Positions 1-9,738 are shown, counted from the stretch's first letter. The stretch is DNA of 64,000 nt from Phocaeicola vulgatus ATCC 8482 (GCF_000012825.1 NC_009614.1:3906001-3970000), one strand, 5' to 3'. Notes: generated by a model from the letters alone, not told the origin. Made by a program: numbers and translations.

Positions 1-4
1 AACG

Positions 5-1765
5 ATGTATATTGAACAAGTAAATTCTCCGCAAGACATAAAACAGTTTTCTGCGGAACAGTTAAGACAGTTGGCAGGTGAAGTCCGCAATGCATTATTG
101 ACCAAGTTAAGTGCTCACGGAGGACATGTGGGACCTAATCTGGGAATGGTGGAGGCTACAATAGCATTGCACTATGTATTCAATTCACCGACGGATAAGA
201 TGGTATATGATGTATCCCATCAAAGTTATACACATAAGATGCTGACCGGGCGTAAGGATGCTTTCCTGAATCCGGAGGATTATGATGTGGTGTCCGGATA
301 CACCAATCCCCGGGAAAGCGGGCACGATTTTTTCACTATCGGCCATACTTCCACCTCTGTCAGTCTGGCTTGCGGTCTTGCCAAAGCCAGAGATCTGAAA
401 GGCGGACACGAGAATATCATAGCCGTGATAGGGGATGGATCGCTCAGCGGCGGAGAAGCTTATGAAGGTCTGAGCAATGCGGGAGAAATGGGAACCAACC
501 TTATTATAGTGGTTAATGATAATGAAATGTCCATTGCCGAAAACCACGGCGGGCTCTATCAGAACCTGAAAGAACTGCGCGACACGGAGGGACGGTCGTC
601 CTGTAATTTCTTCCGTTCTCTGGGGTTGGATTATCTTTATGTGGGAGAGGGGAATGATATTCCGTCTTTGGTTGCGGCTTTTGCCAAGGTGAAAGATACA
701 TCACGTCCCACAGTGGTTCATATTCACACACAGAAAGGAAAGGGATACGCTCCGGCAGAAGCCGACCGGGAGGAATTTCATTGGGAGATGCCTTTCGATC
801 TGGAAACGGGTAAGCCGAAGGTGGATTGCAGCGGTATGGAGGATTACCATAGCCTGACCGGGAAGTTTTTGTTGGAGAAGATGAAGGAGGACCACACGGT
901 TGTTGCCATCAGTTCGGGTACTCCTACTGTGATAGGTTTTACTCCTGAACGCCGGAAACAGGCAGGGCGTCAGTTTGTGGATGTAGGTATTGCCGAGGAA
1001 CATGCCGTGGCATTGGCATCGGGTATCGCTGCCGGTGGCGGACGTCCGGTGTACGGGGTTTACAGTACTTTTATCCAGCGTTGCTATGACCAGTTGTCTC
1101 AGGATTTGTGTATCAATGGAAATCCGGCGGTGATCACTGTGTTTATGGGGACAGTAGCCGGAATGAACGATGTGACTCATCTGGGTTTCTTCGATATTCC
1201 GCTTATCAGCAATATCCCGAATATGGTTTATCTGGCTCCTACGTGTTCCGAAGAGTATTTTGCTATGTTGGAATGGGCTGTCCGCCAGACGGAATATCCC
1301 GTTGCCATCCGTGTGCCGGGAGTGGCAGTGGTGCATCGTAAGGAAGAGTTTGACACGGATTATAGCGAGTTAAACCGCTACAAAATGACAGCCAGGGGAG
1401 AAACTGTCGCTATTCTTGCATTGGGTTCTTTCTATGATTTGGGACAGGCTTTGAAGAATAAGCTTCGGGAAGAGTCGGGTGTTGAGGCTACTTTGATTAA
1501 TCCCCGTTACATAACAGGGCTTGACGAACCGATGCTGGAAGAGTTGAAAGTGGGGCATCGTATTGTCGTAACGTTGGAAGACGGGGTGCTGGATGGAGGA
1601 TTCGGCGAGAAGATAGCGCGTTATTATGGTAATTCTGAAATGCGGGTGCTGAATTACGGACTTCGTAAAGAATTTGCAGACCGCTATAATCTGGATGAGC
1701 TGATGAAAGCCAACCGGTTGACTGACAAGCAGATGGCGGAGGATATTGCCGGTATATTGGAATAA
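5..1765 (+). CDS. 1-deoxy-D-xylulose-5-phosphate synthase-like transketolase (short paralogue)
   Basis: ThDP enzyme of the DXS family, which condenses pyruvate and glyceraldehyde 3-phosphate to DXP for isoprenoid and thiamine precursors. Visible motifs are YDVSHQSYTHKMLTGR near residue 68, the ThDP motif GDGSLSGG at 143 ending with NDN at 171, and DVGIAEEHAVALASG near 327 with the cofactor-activating Glu. At 586 residues it is shorter than ordinary DXS (about 620-640), and the loop after the ThDP motif is compressed. Bacteroides usually also carry a full-length dxs, so this may be a paralogue with another acceptor; that part is inference. The ATG at position 5 is used, so its upstream region is outside the window. 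Confidence 0.8.
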   Translation: MYIEQVNSPQDIKQFSAEQLRQLAGEVRNALLTKLSAHGGHVGPNLGMVEATIALHYVFNSPTDKMVYDVSHQSYTHKMLTGRKDAFLNPEDYDVVSGYTNPRESGHDFFTIGHTSTSVSLACGLAKARDLKGGHENIIAVIGDGSLSGGEAYEGLSNAGEMGTNLIIVVNDNEMSIAENHGGLYQNLKELRDTEGRSSCNFFRSLGLDYLYVGEGNDIPSLVAAFAKVKDTSRPTVVHIHTQKGKGYAPAEADREEFHWEMPFDLETGKPKVDCSGMEDYHSLTGKFLLEKMKEDHTVVAISSGTPTVIGFTPERRKQAGRQFVDVGIAEEHAVALASGIAAGGGRPVYGVYSTFIQRCYDQLSQDLCINGNPAVITVFMGTVAGMNDVTHLGFFDIPLISNIPNMVYLAPTCSEEYFAMLEWAVRQTEYPVAIRVPGVAVVHRKEEFDTDYSELNRYKMTARGETVAILALGSFYDLGQALKNKLREESGVEATLINPRYITGLDEPMLEELKVGHRIVVTLEDGVLDGGFGEKIARYYGNSEMRVLNYGLRKEFADRYNLDELMKANRLTDKQMAEDIAGILE

Positions 1766-1775
1766 CCTTTTACGG

Positions 1776-1807
1776 AATGGCTGAAGTCCGAGACTTCAGC
1801 CATTTTT
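1776..1807 (+). terminator. Rho-independent terminator after the DXS-like gene
   Basis: AATGGCTGAAGTC pairs with GACTTCAGCCATT across a three-base loop and is followed by T's. It starts about 10 bases after the stop codon. Confidence 0.85.
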
Positions 1808-1872
1808 GTAATAGTGAAATAGATAAGCCGGATTAAAACTGTTTGTTACCATAAGCATGAGAACTGGAATAC

Positions 1873-3030
1873 TTATTCTTTTTCCAGAAGCGAATAAAAC
1901 ACAGGATGATAATCGGGAAGTAGTTCCGGGTGAAAAGCTTTTATCATGTCACTCAGAAGAACATCGGGTGAGAGGGGAAGATTCTCATACAAAGGTATCC
2001 ATTCCAGATTGCAATAAATAACCTTCTTTTCTTTAAAAGCCCGGAAATCAGCATATTGTGGATTGGAAGCTTTTAATGCTTCATAAGAGAATTCTCCTTT
2101 ATAACCATTCATCACTCTCCAGTAGCCGGCATTATATCCTTTGGCGTATACGGTTTCAAAATCCATGAGTACACCTCCTGTTTCAGGATTATCCTTCATA
2201 AAGTAATCGGCCCCTGCGTCGGCGAACAAGCGGGCATAGAAACTTTGTCCTCCGGGTACATACCAGGTATCTCTTCTCATTTCTCCACTGAATACACTGG
2301 GACGCTGTTTTACATTGGAAACTTTGGCTTTCAACAGGTTATAGCGTTGTTCCATTTGTGCAAATAATTGGCATGCCTCTTCCTCTTTACCGATAAACAT
2401 ACCTGCTACCTTGATCCATTCGGACAGCCCCAATGGTGATGTTTCCTTGAATGCCCAATAGGGGACCAGAGGGATGTTCAGCTCTTTCATCACTTCATAC
2501 CCTCCCCGGCGGTTGGGAGATACGAAAATGATATCGGGTTGGGATGCAATGATAATTTCCGTATCAAAGTTTCCTTCCATTCCTATCTTTTTCACCCGTC
2601 CGTCTTTTAATCGGGCAAGCCATTCCTTATTCTGCATCCGGCGGGTGGTACTTGTCGCTACCACTTTGTCATAAGCGTTCAGACCGGTAAAACCTGCCAG
2701 TTGCGGCGTGGTCATGCAGATCACTCTGTCTGTCGGAGTCGGAATAACGGTATAGCCATCGGGTATCTCGGCTTTTGTTCCTTTAGGAACTAAGGCGAAA
2801 AGTTCGGGTATTGCATGGTTATTGTTCGGCTCCGAGATGGACAGAAGCTTTACTCCATCCGGACGAACAGTTATTTTGAAGCCTTTGGCATAACGGGGGG
2901 CCAGGGCTGTTTGTATGGTATCTGCGGAAGGTAGCCCGTTTTCACTCACCGGGTTGCGGCTTTTATAGCCGCAACCTGCCAGGCAGAAAGTTGTTATGAG
3001 CAGATAGACAAGTCTGGTTTTAGAGGTCAT
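1873..3030 (-). CDS. btuF: BtuF-like corrinoid-binding lipoprotein (ABC transporter substrate-binding)
   Basis: Periplasmic substrate-binding protein of the helical-backbone (FepB/BtuF) class. The chosen ATG at 3030 gives an N-terminus MTSKTRLVYLLITTFCLAGC, a lipoprotein signal with lipobox LAGC; an upstream in-frame start would put 15 extra residues before the signal. It begins 13 bases after the stop of the upstream BtuB-type receptor gene and shares its riboswitch leader, so corrinoid is the likely ligand. This is inference from context; iron-siderophore binding proteins have the same fold. No BtuC or BtuD gene is adjacent. Confidence 0.75.
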   Translation of the reverse strand: MTSKTRLVYLLITTFCLAGCGYKSRNPVSENGLPSADTIQTALAPRYAKGFKITVRPDGVKLLSISEPNNNHAIPELFALVPKGTKAEIPDGYTVIPTPTDRVICMTTPQLAGFTGLNAYDKVVATSTTRRMQNKEWLARLKDGRVKKIGMEGNFDTEIIIASQPDIIFVSPNRRGGYEVMKELNIPLVPYWAFKETSPLGLSEWIKVAGMFIGKEEEACQLFAQMEQRYNLLKAKVSNVKQRPSVFSGEMRRDTWYVPGGQSFYARLFADAGADYFMKDNPETGGVLMDFETVYAKGYNAGYWRVMNGYKGEFSYEALKASNPQYADFRAFKEKKVIYCNLEWIPLYENLPLSPDVLLSDMIKAFHPELLPDYHPVFYSLLEKE

Positions 3031-3043
3031 GCTAAAAATAGTT

Positions 3044-5221
3044 TTATTGCTTGAAACGAACCAGCAGACTGACATAGAAAGAGCGTCCCGGTGTCAGAGT
3101 TGCATAATTACTGTTATAAGGACGGTCATCTGTGTAATTGAAAATGTTTTCAACTCCGACGGCGGGTTCCAGAGCAACAGATTTTAAATTGAATGAATGG
3201 CGTGTGTTGATATCCCAAAGCTGGTGGGCGGGGGCGTTGCCGTAAGTTTTAGACCAGCGTGTACCTTGATAGCGTCCGTTGATTGCAATATTGAATGTAT
3301 AATCATTCCATGTTTTTCGCCAGCTGGCATTGAAATTACCCGAGTGACGTACTGTTCTTTCCAAACGGATGTCTTCCGTACGGTTGCGCCCGTCCGTGTA
3401 AATATAGTTTGCTCCGAACATGAAGCCTGTGAAGGGACGGACTGAAAAACCTATGTCAAAGCCTTTCACACGTGCCTTTTCTATATTGCGGTACTGGCGT
3501 CTGCGAGTGATGCCGTTTTCAATATCTTCGGGCGTTGTTCCTATATCTTCCGCTTCAATCTTGTCTTTCAGGTCATTCTGATAAATGGACGCGGCAATGG
3601 AGAACAAACGATGATTGTATTCTATATTCAAATTATAGAAATTGCTCTTTTCCGGGTCCAGGCCAGGGTCTCCGACCGTGATTTGTCCACGGCTTTCAGA
3701 AACGGCATACATTTGTTGCAAGGTAGGTGAACGGAATCCGGCAGCGTAGGATGCACGTACATTCAGTTCTGAATATTGGTACATCAAGGATAGTTTGGGC
3801 GTGAACTGGCTTTTAAACTTTTCATTATAGGCATACCGTATACCTGCCACTACGCTGATTGCATCCAGTAGTTTTACTTCGTCCTGTACGTATGCTGCCA
3901 GTGTATAAACACTTTGGTATTCATTATTCAGCATCTTGCTGGTTTCAGTCGGCTCCAAGCCTTCGAATACATAGTCCAGTCCGGTAAAAAGTGTATTGTT
4001 CTTGTGGGTTTTGAATACACCTTTTAGATTGGCATTGGTGTAAGTCTGGTCTTTACTGAGGACTTCGTCACCGGTTTTATGCGTTTTTGCATCATTTATA
4101 TAGTCATAAAAAGAACGGAAATTGGTGGTGCTTATATTCCCTTCTATATATGAAGCCCGCTTAGCCAACAGATATTTGGCTGTTCCACCCACTGTATAGG
4201 ACTGATGCCGGTTGTTGTAATCGTAGGCTCCGGTACGGTCGTTCTCGCTGATAAAAAGATTACCGTTCAAATGAAGGCTTAAACGCTCTGTGGCTGCGTA
4301 GCTCAAGGTTTGGCTCACATTATGCGAATGATTCTTATAGACCGGTTTCTTTGTGGTTTCCACCAGTTCTCCCTTGCTTTCCTCATACGGATTCAGTTGC
4401 CATCCATCCGAAGTGCGGTAATTATAGTTCAAGTGTGCGGATAATTTTCCATCATTGGCGTCTGCGTTGACTGATTCTGAAATTCGTCCGTGAGAACTTA
4501 CACGGGTATTGGAAGATACATTCAATGCAGATTTAGGATCATCGGTAATGATATTGATTACTCCTGCGATGGCGTCACTGCCATAAAGGGCGGAAGATGC
4601 TCCTTTTAATACTTCAATACGTTTTACGGCATCCATATTGATCCGGTCGTAATCTATAGATCCCGAAATATCTCCGGCTACTTTTTTACCGTTAATTAAT
4701 ACGAGGAGGTATTTATCAGGCAGTCCGTTTACGTATAGGGTTGTTCCCATAGCGGTGGTTTGCACCGAGATAGAGGGAACCAGTTTCACCAAGGCATCCT
4801 GGAAACTGGATGGATTGGCATTTTGCAGATCACGTTGGGAAATGACCTCTACGGGTACAGGGCTGTCTTTCAGCTTGTGGTGAGTTCCGGTTCCGGTTAC
4901 CACTACCTGATCCATGTTGAAAGTGGTACTTTTCAGCCTTATCACCATTTCTTTTTGACTTTGACTGACTTTCTGAGTGACAGGAGCATAATTCAGGCAA
5001 CTGGTACGCAGGGTATACGTTCCCTCTTTGATGTCTTTCAACAAAAATTCTCCTTTAGGATTGGTAGCACATCCTATTGTAGTTTGTTCCAAACGTACGT
5101 TAGCGCCTTCCACCGGCTTTCCTGTACGGGCATCCACTACTTTTCCACTTAACGATATCTGGGCGGACGCACACACCACCATGCAGCCGAATAAGGCTGT
5201 CAGTAAACATTTCTTTTTCAT
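3044..5221 (-). CDS. btuB: BtuB-type TonB-dependent corrinoid receptor, copy 1
   Basis: Outer-membrane receptor of 725 residues. Order: signal peptide (MKKKCLLTALFGCMVVCASA), carboxypeptidase-regulatory-like beta domain (about 20-100), TonB plug (about 105-230, with VEVLKGASSALYGSDAIAG), then a 22-strand-type barrel ending in aromatic LLVRFKQ. The cobalamin riboswitch at 5285-5445 lies directly upstream on the same strand, which supports B12 or another corrinoid as ligand. It is closely related in length and sequence to the receptor gene at 27327-29504, including the 5' leader. Confidence 0.85.
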   Translation of the reverse strand: MKKKCLLTALFGCMVVCASAQISLSGKVVDARTGKPVEGANVRLEQTTIGCATNPKGEFLLKDIKEGTYTLRTSCLNYAPVTQKVSQSQKEMVIRLKSTTFNMDQVVVTGTGTHHKLKDSPVPVEVISQRDLQNANPSSFQDALVKLVPSISVQTTAMGTTLYVNGLPDKYLLVLINGKKVAGDISGSIDYDRINMDAVKRIEVLKGASSALYGSDAIAGVINIITDDPKSALNVSSNTRVSSHGRISESVNADANDGKLSAHLNYNYRTSDGWQLNPYEESKGELVETTKKPVYKNHSHNVSQTLSYAATERLSLHLNGNLFISENDRTGAYDYNNRHQSYTVGGTAKYLLAKRASYIEGNISTTNFRSFYDYINDAKTHKTGDEVLSKDQTYTNANLKGVFKTHKNNTLFTGLDYVFEGLEPTETSKMLNNEYQSVYTLAAYVQDEVKLLDAISVVAGIRYAYNEKFKSQFTPKLSLMYQYSELNVRASYAAGFRSPTLQQMYAVSESRGQITVGDPGLDPEKSNFYNLNIEYNHRLFSIAASIYQNDLKDKIEAEDIGTTPEDIENGITRRRQYRNIEKARVKGFDIGFSVRPFTGFMFGANYIYTDGRNRTEDIRLERTVRHSGNFNASWRKTWNDYTFNIAINGRYQGTRWSKTYGNAPAHQLWDINTRHSFNLKSVALEPAVGVENIFNYTDDRPYNSNYATLTPGRSFYVSLLVRFKQ

Positions 5222-5284
5222 CGAAATAATTTAAGAATTAATAATTAGCTTTCCTGGCCCCGGGAAAGCGTGAATTATCTATGT

Positions 5285-5445
5285 TCAGACCTGGCAGGTT
5301 TCCTGGCTTCACCCTGAAAAGCGCCTTCCCATTTCTTACAAAGGAAACAGTGGCATGGCGAGAGTTGCTTTTCATTGACGGGTTTCACAGTAGCGGGCAC
5401 TGCTTCGGATTCTATGACCGAATTCCCTTTTATGCAAATACGGAA
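5285..5445 (-). promoter_or_regulatory. Cobalamin riboswitch 1 (btuB copy 1, btuF)
   Basis: Read on the - strand, it has AAAAGGGAATTCGG, then GCCCGCTACTGTGA, then the B12 box GCCACTG...GGGAAGGC, and ends with GCCAGGAAACCTGCC. These are the conserved blocks of the AdoCbl element in the correct order. A downstream hairpin CTTTCC/GGAAAG before the receptor start may be the expression platform. Confidence 0.92.
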
Positions 5446-5469
5446 AGTACTTACATCACCAAATCTGAT

Positions 5470-5478
5470 GCAAAGGTA
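5470..5478 (-). promoter_or_regulatory. Bacteroides-type promoter -7 box for riboswitch 1
   Basis: The - strand reads TACCTTTGC, matching the TAnnTTTG consensus of the primary Bacteroides sigma factor, a few tens of bases upstream of the conserved riboswitch core. Confidence 0.6.
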
Positions 5479-5683
5479 GGGTTTTATTTTAAAATCTTTT
5501 GGGATTCTGAAAATAAAAGAAACATTTTTGTGATGTTTGATACTGATTTATAGGCTTCTTAATATATAAGGAAGGGACAACTAAGGACGAATGGGCATTT
5601 TCTTTGGCAGGATGAGAGGCTTGTTTCCGGTTTTAAATCCATAACTACTATTAATAGGTATTGACTGCTATTGGAAATAGTTC

Positions 5684-5692
5684 TATCTTTGC
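5684..5692 (+). promoter_or_regulatory. Promoter -7 box for the His-rich protein and TonB receptor operon
   Basis: TATCTTTGC matches TAnnTTTG and lies only 11 bases before the ATG at 5703, so the transcript would have almost no 5' leader. Confidence 0.55.
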
Positions 5693-5702
5693 CCCCGTTA
5701 CG

Positions 5703-6041
5703 ATGAAGAAGCATTTGATTCATATTCTAAAGCTTTTCCTTCCACTGATATTTATTGCCTATTTGGGAGGTATTACCCTTTTTACTCACTCGCATGTGGT
5801 AAATGGGGTGATTATCGTACACTCGCATCCGTTTAAAGGGGAGCATCAACATACGGAAGTGGAATTGGAAACTATCTTTTTCCTTTCTTCTTTTGCTGCT
5901 TCCGGTAGTTTGTTCACTCCGTCTTCCACAACGGTCTTTTGGGTATTGCTGTGTTTGCTGGCTGTGCCGGCTGTAGAACGCATCAAACTGATACGAACCG
6001 GTTGTGGCATTTATTTGCGTGCGCCTCCCGCTGTTTGTTAA
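5703..6041 (+). CDS. Small His-rich membrane protein of unknown function
   Basis: 112 residues from the ATG at 5703; an in-frame upstream start at 5661 would lie before the promoter. A hydrophobic N-terminal segment is followed by HSHVVNGVIIVHSHPFKGEH and further HQH, then a second hydrophobic segment (about 75-95). The dense histidines look like a metal-binding loop on the periplasmic side. It precedes a TonB-dependent receptor gene by about 110 bases on the same strand, so the pair may form a metal-uptake unit. I do not recognise a characterised family. Confidence 0.6.
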   Translation: MKKHLIHILKLFLPLIFIAYLGGITLFTHSHVVNGVIIVHSHPFKGEHQHTEVELETIFFLSSFAASGSLFTPSSTTVFWVLLCLLAVPAVERIKLIRTGCGIYLRAPPAVC

Positions 6042-6149
6042 ATAGTATATTTTTATGTTGGTGGAGTGATTTTCCGTTACATTATCTGTTTGCGGATTCA
6101 TTCTTCTGACCGCTATCCTTTTATTTATTAATAAACAGAATAACAACAC

Positions 6150-8453
6150 ATGAAGAAATATATATTTTTCTTGATGGGAGCAGTGTGTTTTCTACTCTCA
6201 TCATCGGCTGTGCACGCCAATGAATTGAATAAGTCCGATGCCAATATCATAGGTCATGTATTGGATAAGAATACGGAAGAGCATCTTTCTTTTATCAGCG
6301 TATCGCTGAAAGGAACTACCATAGGAACTATGACTGACGCCAGTGGACACTATTTTCTTAAAAATCTGCCTGAAGGAGAATTTACCATGGAGGTAAGTGC
6401 TGTCGGTTACAAGACGATCAGCCGGAAAGTAACTTTAAGAAAAGGGAAAACTTTGGAGGAGAACTTCGAGATAGAAGAGGATTTGATAGCATTGGACGGA
6501 GTGGTGGTGTCTGCCAATCGTAGTGAGACCACCCGCCGCATGGCACCTACGTTGGTTAATGTGATGGATGTGAAAGTGTTTGAGAACACTAATTCCTCCA
6601 CCTTGTCGCAAGGACTGAATTTTCAGCCCGGAGTGCGGGTCGAGAATAATTGTCAGAACTGTGGTTTCCAGCAAGTACGTATCAATGGGTTGGATGGCCC
6701 TTATACGCAGATATTGATTGACTCGCGTCCTATATTCAGTGCCTTGGCCGGTGTATATGGATTGGAACAGATACCTGCCAATATGATTGAGCGTGTAGAG
6801 GTGATGCGCGGAGGAGGTTCGGCTTTGTTCGGTTCTTCAGCCATTGCGGGAACCATTAATATAATCACCAAGGAGCCTGTACGGAACTCAGGGCAGTTGA
6901 CACATACTCTGACAGGCATAGGCGGTACTTCTTCTTGGGATAATAATACGACACTGAATGCTTCGTTAGTGACTGATAATCATAAGGCAGGATTGTATAT
7001 TTTTGGACAGAACAGAGAAAGAAGCGGTTATGACAATGATGGCGATGGCTACACCGAATTGCCAAAACTGAAAAATCAGACAGTCGGTTTTCGTTCTTTT
7101 ATCAAAACAAGTACATATTCAAAACTGACTTTTGAATATCATCATCTCAGTGAGTTCCGTCGTGGCGGGAATAAACTGAACCGACCTCCCCATGAAGCGG
7201 ATATAGCCGAACAATTGCAGCATACTATCAATAGCGGGGGAGCGAAATTTGATTATTTCTCTCCGGATGAGAAACAGCGGCTGAGTGTATATGCTTCTGC
7301 ACAGCATACAGGACGCGACAGTTATTATGGTGGAGGACAAGATGTGAATGCGTATGGCGCGACCACGGATTTTACCTGGGTCACAGGATCGCAGTATATC
7401 TATAGTTTTGATAAATGTTTCTTTATGCCTGCCGATTTTACCGGAGGACTGGAATATAATCAGGATAACTTGACGGATGATATGTGGGGGTATAACCGTT
7501 ATACCAAACAAGAAGTCCGTATAGCCAGTGCATTTTTCCAGAATGAATGGAAGAACAAGCAGTGGAGCTTTTTACTTGGAGGGCGTTTGGATAAACATAA
7601 TATGGTGGATCATGTAATCTTCAGTCCGCGTGCTAATCTTCGTTACAATCCGACCGAAAATATGAACCTGCGTGCCAGCTATTCTTTCGGATTCCGTGCA
7701 CCTCAGGCCTTTGATGAAGATTTGCATATAGAAAATGTAGGTGGGACTGTGTCTATGATTGAACTGGCAAAAGACTTGACAGAAGAAAAATCACAAAGTC
7801 TGAGTATATCGGGAGATTTGTATCATCGTTGGGGAGATTTTCAGGGAAACTTGCTTATAGAAGGTTTTTATACTTCGCTTTCAGACGTATTTGCCTTACG
7901 TCAGAAAGGAGAGCGTGACGGTATTATTATCAATGAACGGTATAACGAGAAAGGAGCTAAGGTATATGGTTTGACTTTGGAAGGAAAGATTGCTTACCGT
8001 TCCTTACTTCAATTGCAGGCCGGCGTTACCATGCAGAAGGCCGAATACAAGCAGGCACGTGCATGGAGTGATGATGAAACGGTTCCGATGGAGAAAAAAA
8101 TGTTCCGTACTCCGAATACTTATGGATATTTCACTTTGTCATACAACCCTTTCGTACCGATGACTATTGCATTATCCGGTACTTATACCGGTAGTATGAT
8201 GGTAGAACATAAAGCAGGTTTTATTGATAAGGACATTGCTGTGAATACACCTGATTTCTTTGAATTGAATCTGAAAGCCGGTTATGATTTCAATTTGTAT
8301 AAAGGCATAACCATGCAGGTCAATGCTGGAGTACATAATATCTTTAATGCGTATCAAAGTGACTTTGACCGGGGGGCAAAACGTGATTCCGGTTACATTT
8401 ATGGACCGGGTATGCCGCGTTCTTACTTTGCCGGAGTGAAATTGAGTTTTTAA
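6150..8453 (+). CDS. TonB-dependent receptor with CQNCGF motif
   Basis: Outer-membrane receptor of 767 residues: signal peptide, carboxypeptidase-regulatory-like domain (about 30-115), plug (about 120-245) with RVEVMRGGGSALFGSSAIAG, and a barrel ending in FAGVKLSF. The plug carries NNCQNCGFQQVRINGL, a Cys pair shared by a subset of Bacteroidetes receptors and possibly a disulfide or metal site. Pairing with the His-rich protein and lack of a cobalamin riboswitch suggest a ligand other than B12, perhaps a metal or metal chelate. Ligand is not determined by sequence. Confidence 0.8.
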   Translation: MKKYIFFLMGAVCFLLSSSAVHANELNKSDANIIGHVLDKNTEEHLSFISVSLKGTTIGTMTDASGHYFLKNLPEGEFTMEVSAVGYKTISRKVTLRKGKTLEENFEIEEDLIALDGVVVSANRSETTRRMAPTLVNVMDVKVFENTNSSTLSQGLNFQPGVRVENNCQNCGFQQVRINGLDGPYTQILIDSRPIFSALAGVYGLEQIPANMIERVEVMRGGGSALFGSSAIAGTINIITKEPVRNSGQLTHTLTGIGGTSSWDNNTTLNASLVTDNHKAGLYIFGQNRERSGYDNDGDGYTELPKLKNQTVGFRSFIKTSTYSKLTFEYHHLSEFRRGGNKLNRPPHEADIAEQLQHTINSGGAKFDYFSPDEKQRLSVYASAQHTGRDSYYGGGQDVNAYGATTDFTWVTGSQYIYSFDKCFFMPADFTGGLEYNQDNLTDDMWGYNRYTKQEVRIASAFFQNEWKNKQWSFLLGGRLDKHNMVDHVIFSPRANLRYNPTENMNLRASYSFGFRAPQAFDEDLHIENVGGTVSMIELAKDLTEEKSQSLSISGDLYHRWGDFQGNLLIEGFYTSLSDVFALRQKGERDGIIINERYNEKGAKVYGLTLEGKIAYRSLLQLQAGVTMQKAEYKQARAWSDDETVPMEKKMFRTPNTYGYFTLSYNPFVPMTIALSGTYTGSMMVEHKAGFIDKDIAVNTPDFFELNLKAGYDFNLYKGITMQVNAGVHNIFNAYQSDFDRGAKRDSGYIYGPGMPRSYFAGVKLSF

Positions 8454-8465
8454 TTTGTATATATT

Positions 8466-8507
8466 ATTGCCGGGAGAGGAGCGCTGTCCGCCCTCTCCCG
8501 GCAATTT
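8466..8507 (+). terminator. Strong Rho-independent terminator
   Basis: TTGCCGGGAGAGG pairs with CCTCTCCCGGCAA across a short loop and is followed by TTT, just after the TonB receptor stop. Confidence 0.85.
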
Positions 8508-8520
8508 GCGTCATAGAATA

Positions 8521-8606
8521 AATAACCTGTTATAGGACTTTCGAACAGGTTATTTTAGATAATAATTCTTTTGATACTTTTTATTTAGAATAATTATCTA
8601 AAATAA
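8521..8606. repeat. Two consecutive inverted repeats between TonB receptor and metF
   Basis: AATAACCTGTT pairs with AACAGGTTATT (8521-8554), a second terminator-like hairpin. It overlaps a longer near-palindrome, ATTTTAGATAATAATTCT against AGAATAATTATCTAAAAT (about 8551-8604). Confidence 0.6.
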
Positions 8607-8638
8607 AATGCTTTATTGGATGTAAAATCTGCTATTCC

Positions 8639-8646
8639 TATCTTTG
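8639..8646 (+). promoter_or_regulatory. Promoter -7 box for metF
   Basis: TATCTTTG matches the Bacteroides -7 consensus, about 100 bases upstream of the metF ATG. No cobalamin riboswitch is visible in the leader. Confidence 0.55.
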
Positions 8647-8749
8647 TGAAGAAATAAATCTGAAATGTGATTAATATAAAGATAAATCTTCTATATAGCT
8701 GTCTGTTATATGGATTTATCGGAATTAATAAGTAAAAAGGTCAAAAAAG

Positions 8750-9703
8750 ATGGGTATTGCTGAGTTGATAAATAAGGAAAAGAAAACAGCATTTTCTTTC
8801 GAGGTTCTTCCACCGTTGAAAGGTACTGGAATTGAAAAACTATATGCTACAATAGATACATTACGGGAGTTTGATCCTCTTTATGTCAATATTACCACTC
8901 ATCGCAGCGAATATGTGTATCGCGAGTTGGGGGGTGGCTTATATGAACGTAATCGTTATCGGCGGCGTCCGGGTACGGTAGCGGTGGCTGCGGCTATACA
9001 TAATAAATATGATATTACTGTTGTACCGCATATTTTGTGCAGTGGTTTCTCGCGTGAAGATACGGAATATATATTGCTTGATTTGCAATTCTTAGGTATT
9101 ACTAATCTGTTGGTACTCCGGGGTGACAAGGCAAAAGATGAATCTTCTTTTGTTCCCGAGAAAGATGGTTATGCCCATGCTTTGGAGTTGGAAGAGCAGA
9201 TCAATGCTTTTAATGAAGGCAAATTTATTGATGGAACGCCGATTCAGGCTCCTTTAACTCCTTTTCGTTATGGGGTGGCAGGCTATCCGGAGAAGCATGA
9301 GGAATCTCCCAACATGGAACAAGATTTATATTGGTTAAAAAAGAAAGTGGAAGCCGGAGCCGATTATGTAGTGACACAAATGTTTTATGATAACCGAAAA
9401 TACGTTGACTTTGTGGAGCGTGCAAGAAAAGAGGGGATTAATGTTCCTATCGTACCGGGCATCAAACCTTTTTCCAAGCTATCACAACTCAGTGTTATTC
9501 CTAAAACATTCAATGTGGATTTACCACAGGAATTGGTTGTGGAAGCAATGAAATGCAAGGATGATAAAGAAGCGCGTGCATTAGGCATAGAGTGGTGTAT
9601 CAATCAATGCCGGGAGCTGATAGCATATGGGGTTCCGGGGATACATTTTTATACAGTGGGTGCGGTGGATAATGTGAAAGAGGTGGCGACAGCTGTTTAT
9701 TGA
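8750..9703 (+). CDS. metF: 5,10-methylenetetrahydrofolate reductase
   Basis: Flavin-dependent TIM-barrel enzyme making 5-methyl-THF, the methyl donor for methionine synthase. 317 residues, usual for bacterial MetF. FSFEVLPP near residue 16 matches the family's F-E-P/F-P active-site opening, and NLLVLRGD (about 118) and QMFYDN (about 207) match the FAD and substrate regions. It is monocistronic between two terminators. Its product feeds B12-dependent MetH when present, which fits the B12-rich neighbourhood. Confidence 0.93.
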   Translation: MGIAELINKEKKTAFSFEVLPPLKGTGIEKLYATIDTLREFDPLYVNITTHRSEYVYRELGGGLYERNRYRRRPGTVAVAAAIHNKYDITVVPHILCSGFSREDTEYILLDLQFLGITNLLVLRGDKAKDESSFVPEKDGYAHALELEEQINAFNEGKFIDGTPIQAPLTPFRYGVAGYPEKHEESPNMEQDLYWLKKKVEAGADYVVTQMFYDNRKYVDFVERARKEGINVPIVPGIKPFSKLSQLSVIPKTFNVDLPQELVVEAMKCKDDKEARALGIEWCINQCRELIAYGVPGIHFYTVGAVDNVKEVATAVY

Positions 9704-9738
9704 TAGTCTTTAATGGAAATGTTTCTGTCAGGTCATTT

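Noticed and set aside
701..1336. 211-codon open frame on the - strand
   Set aside because: Antisense to the DXS-like gene, whose motifs are unambiguous.
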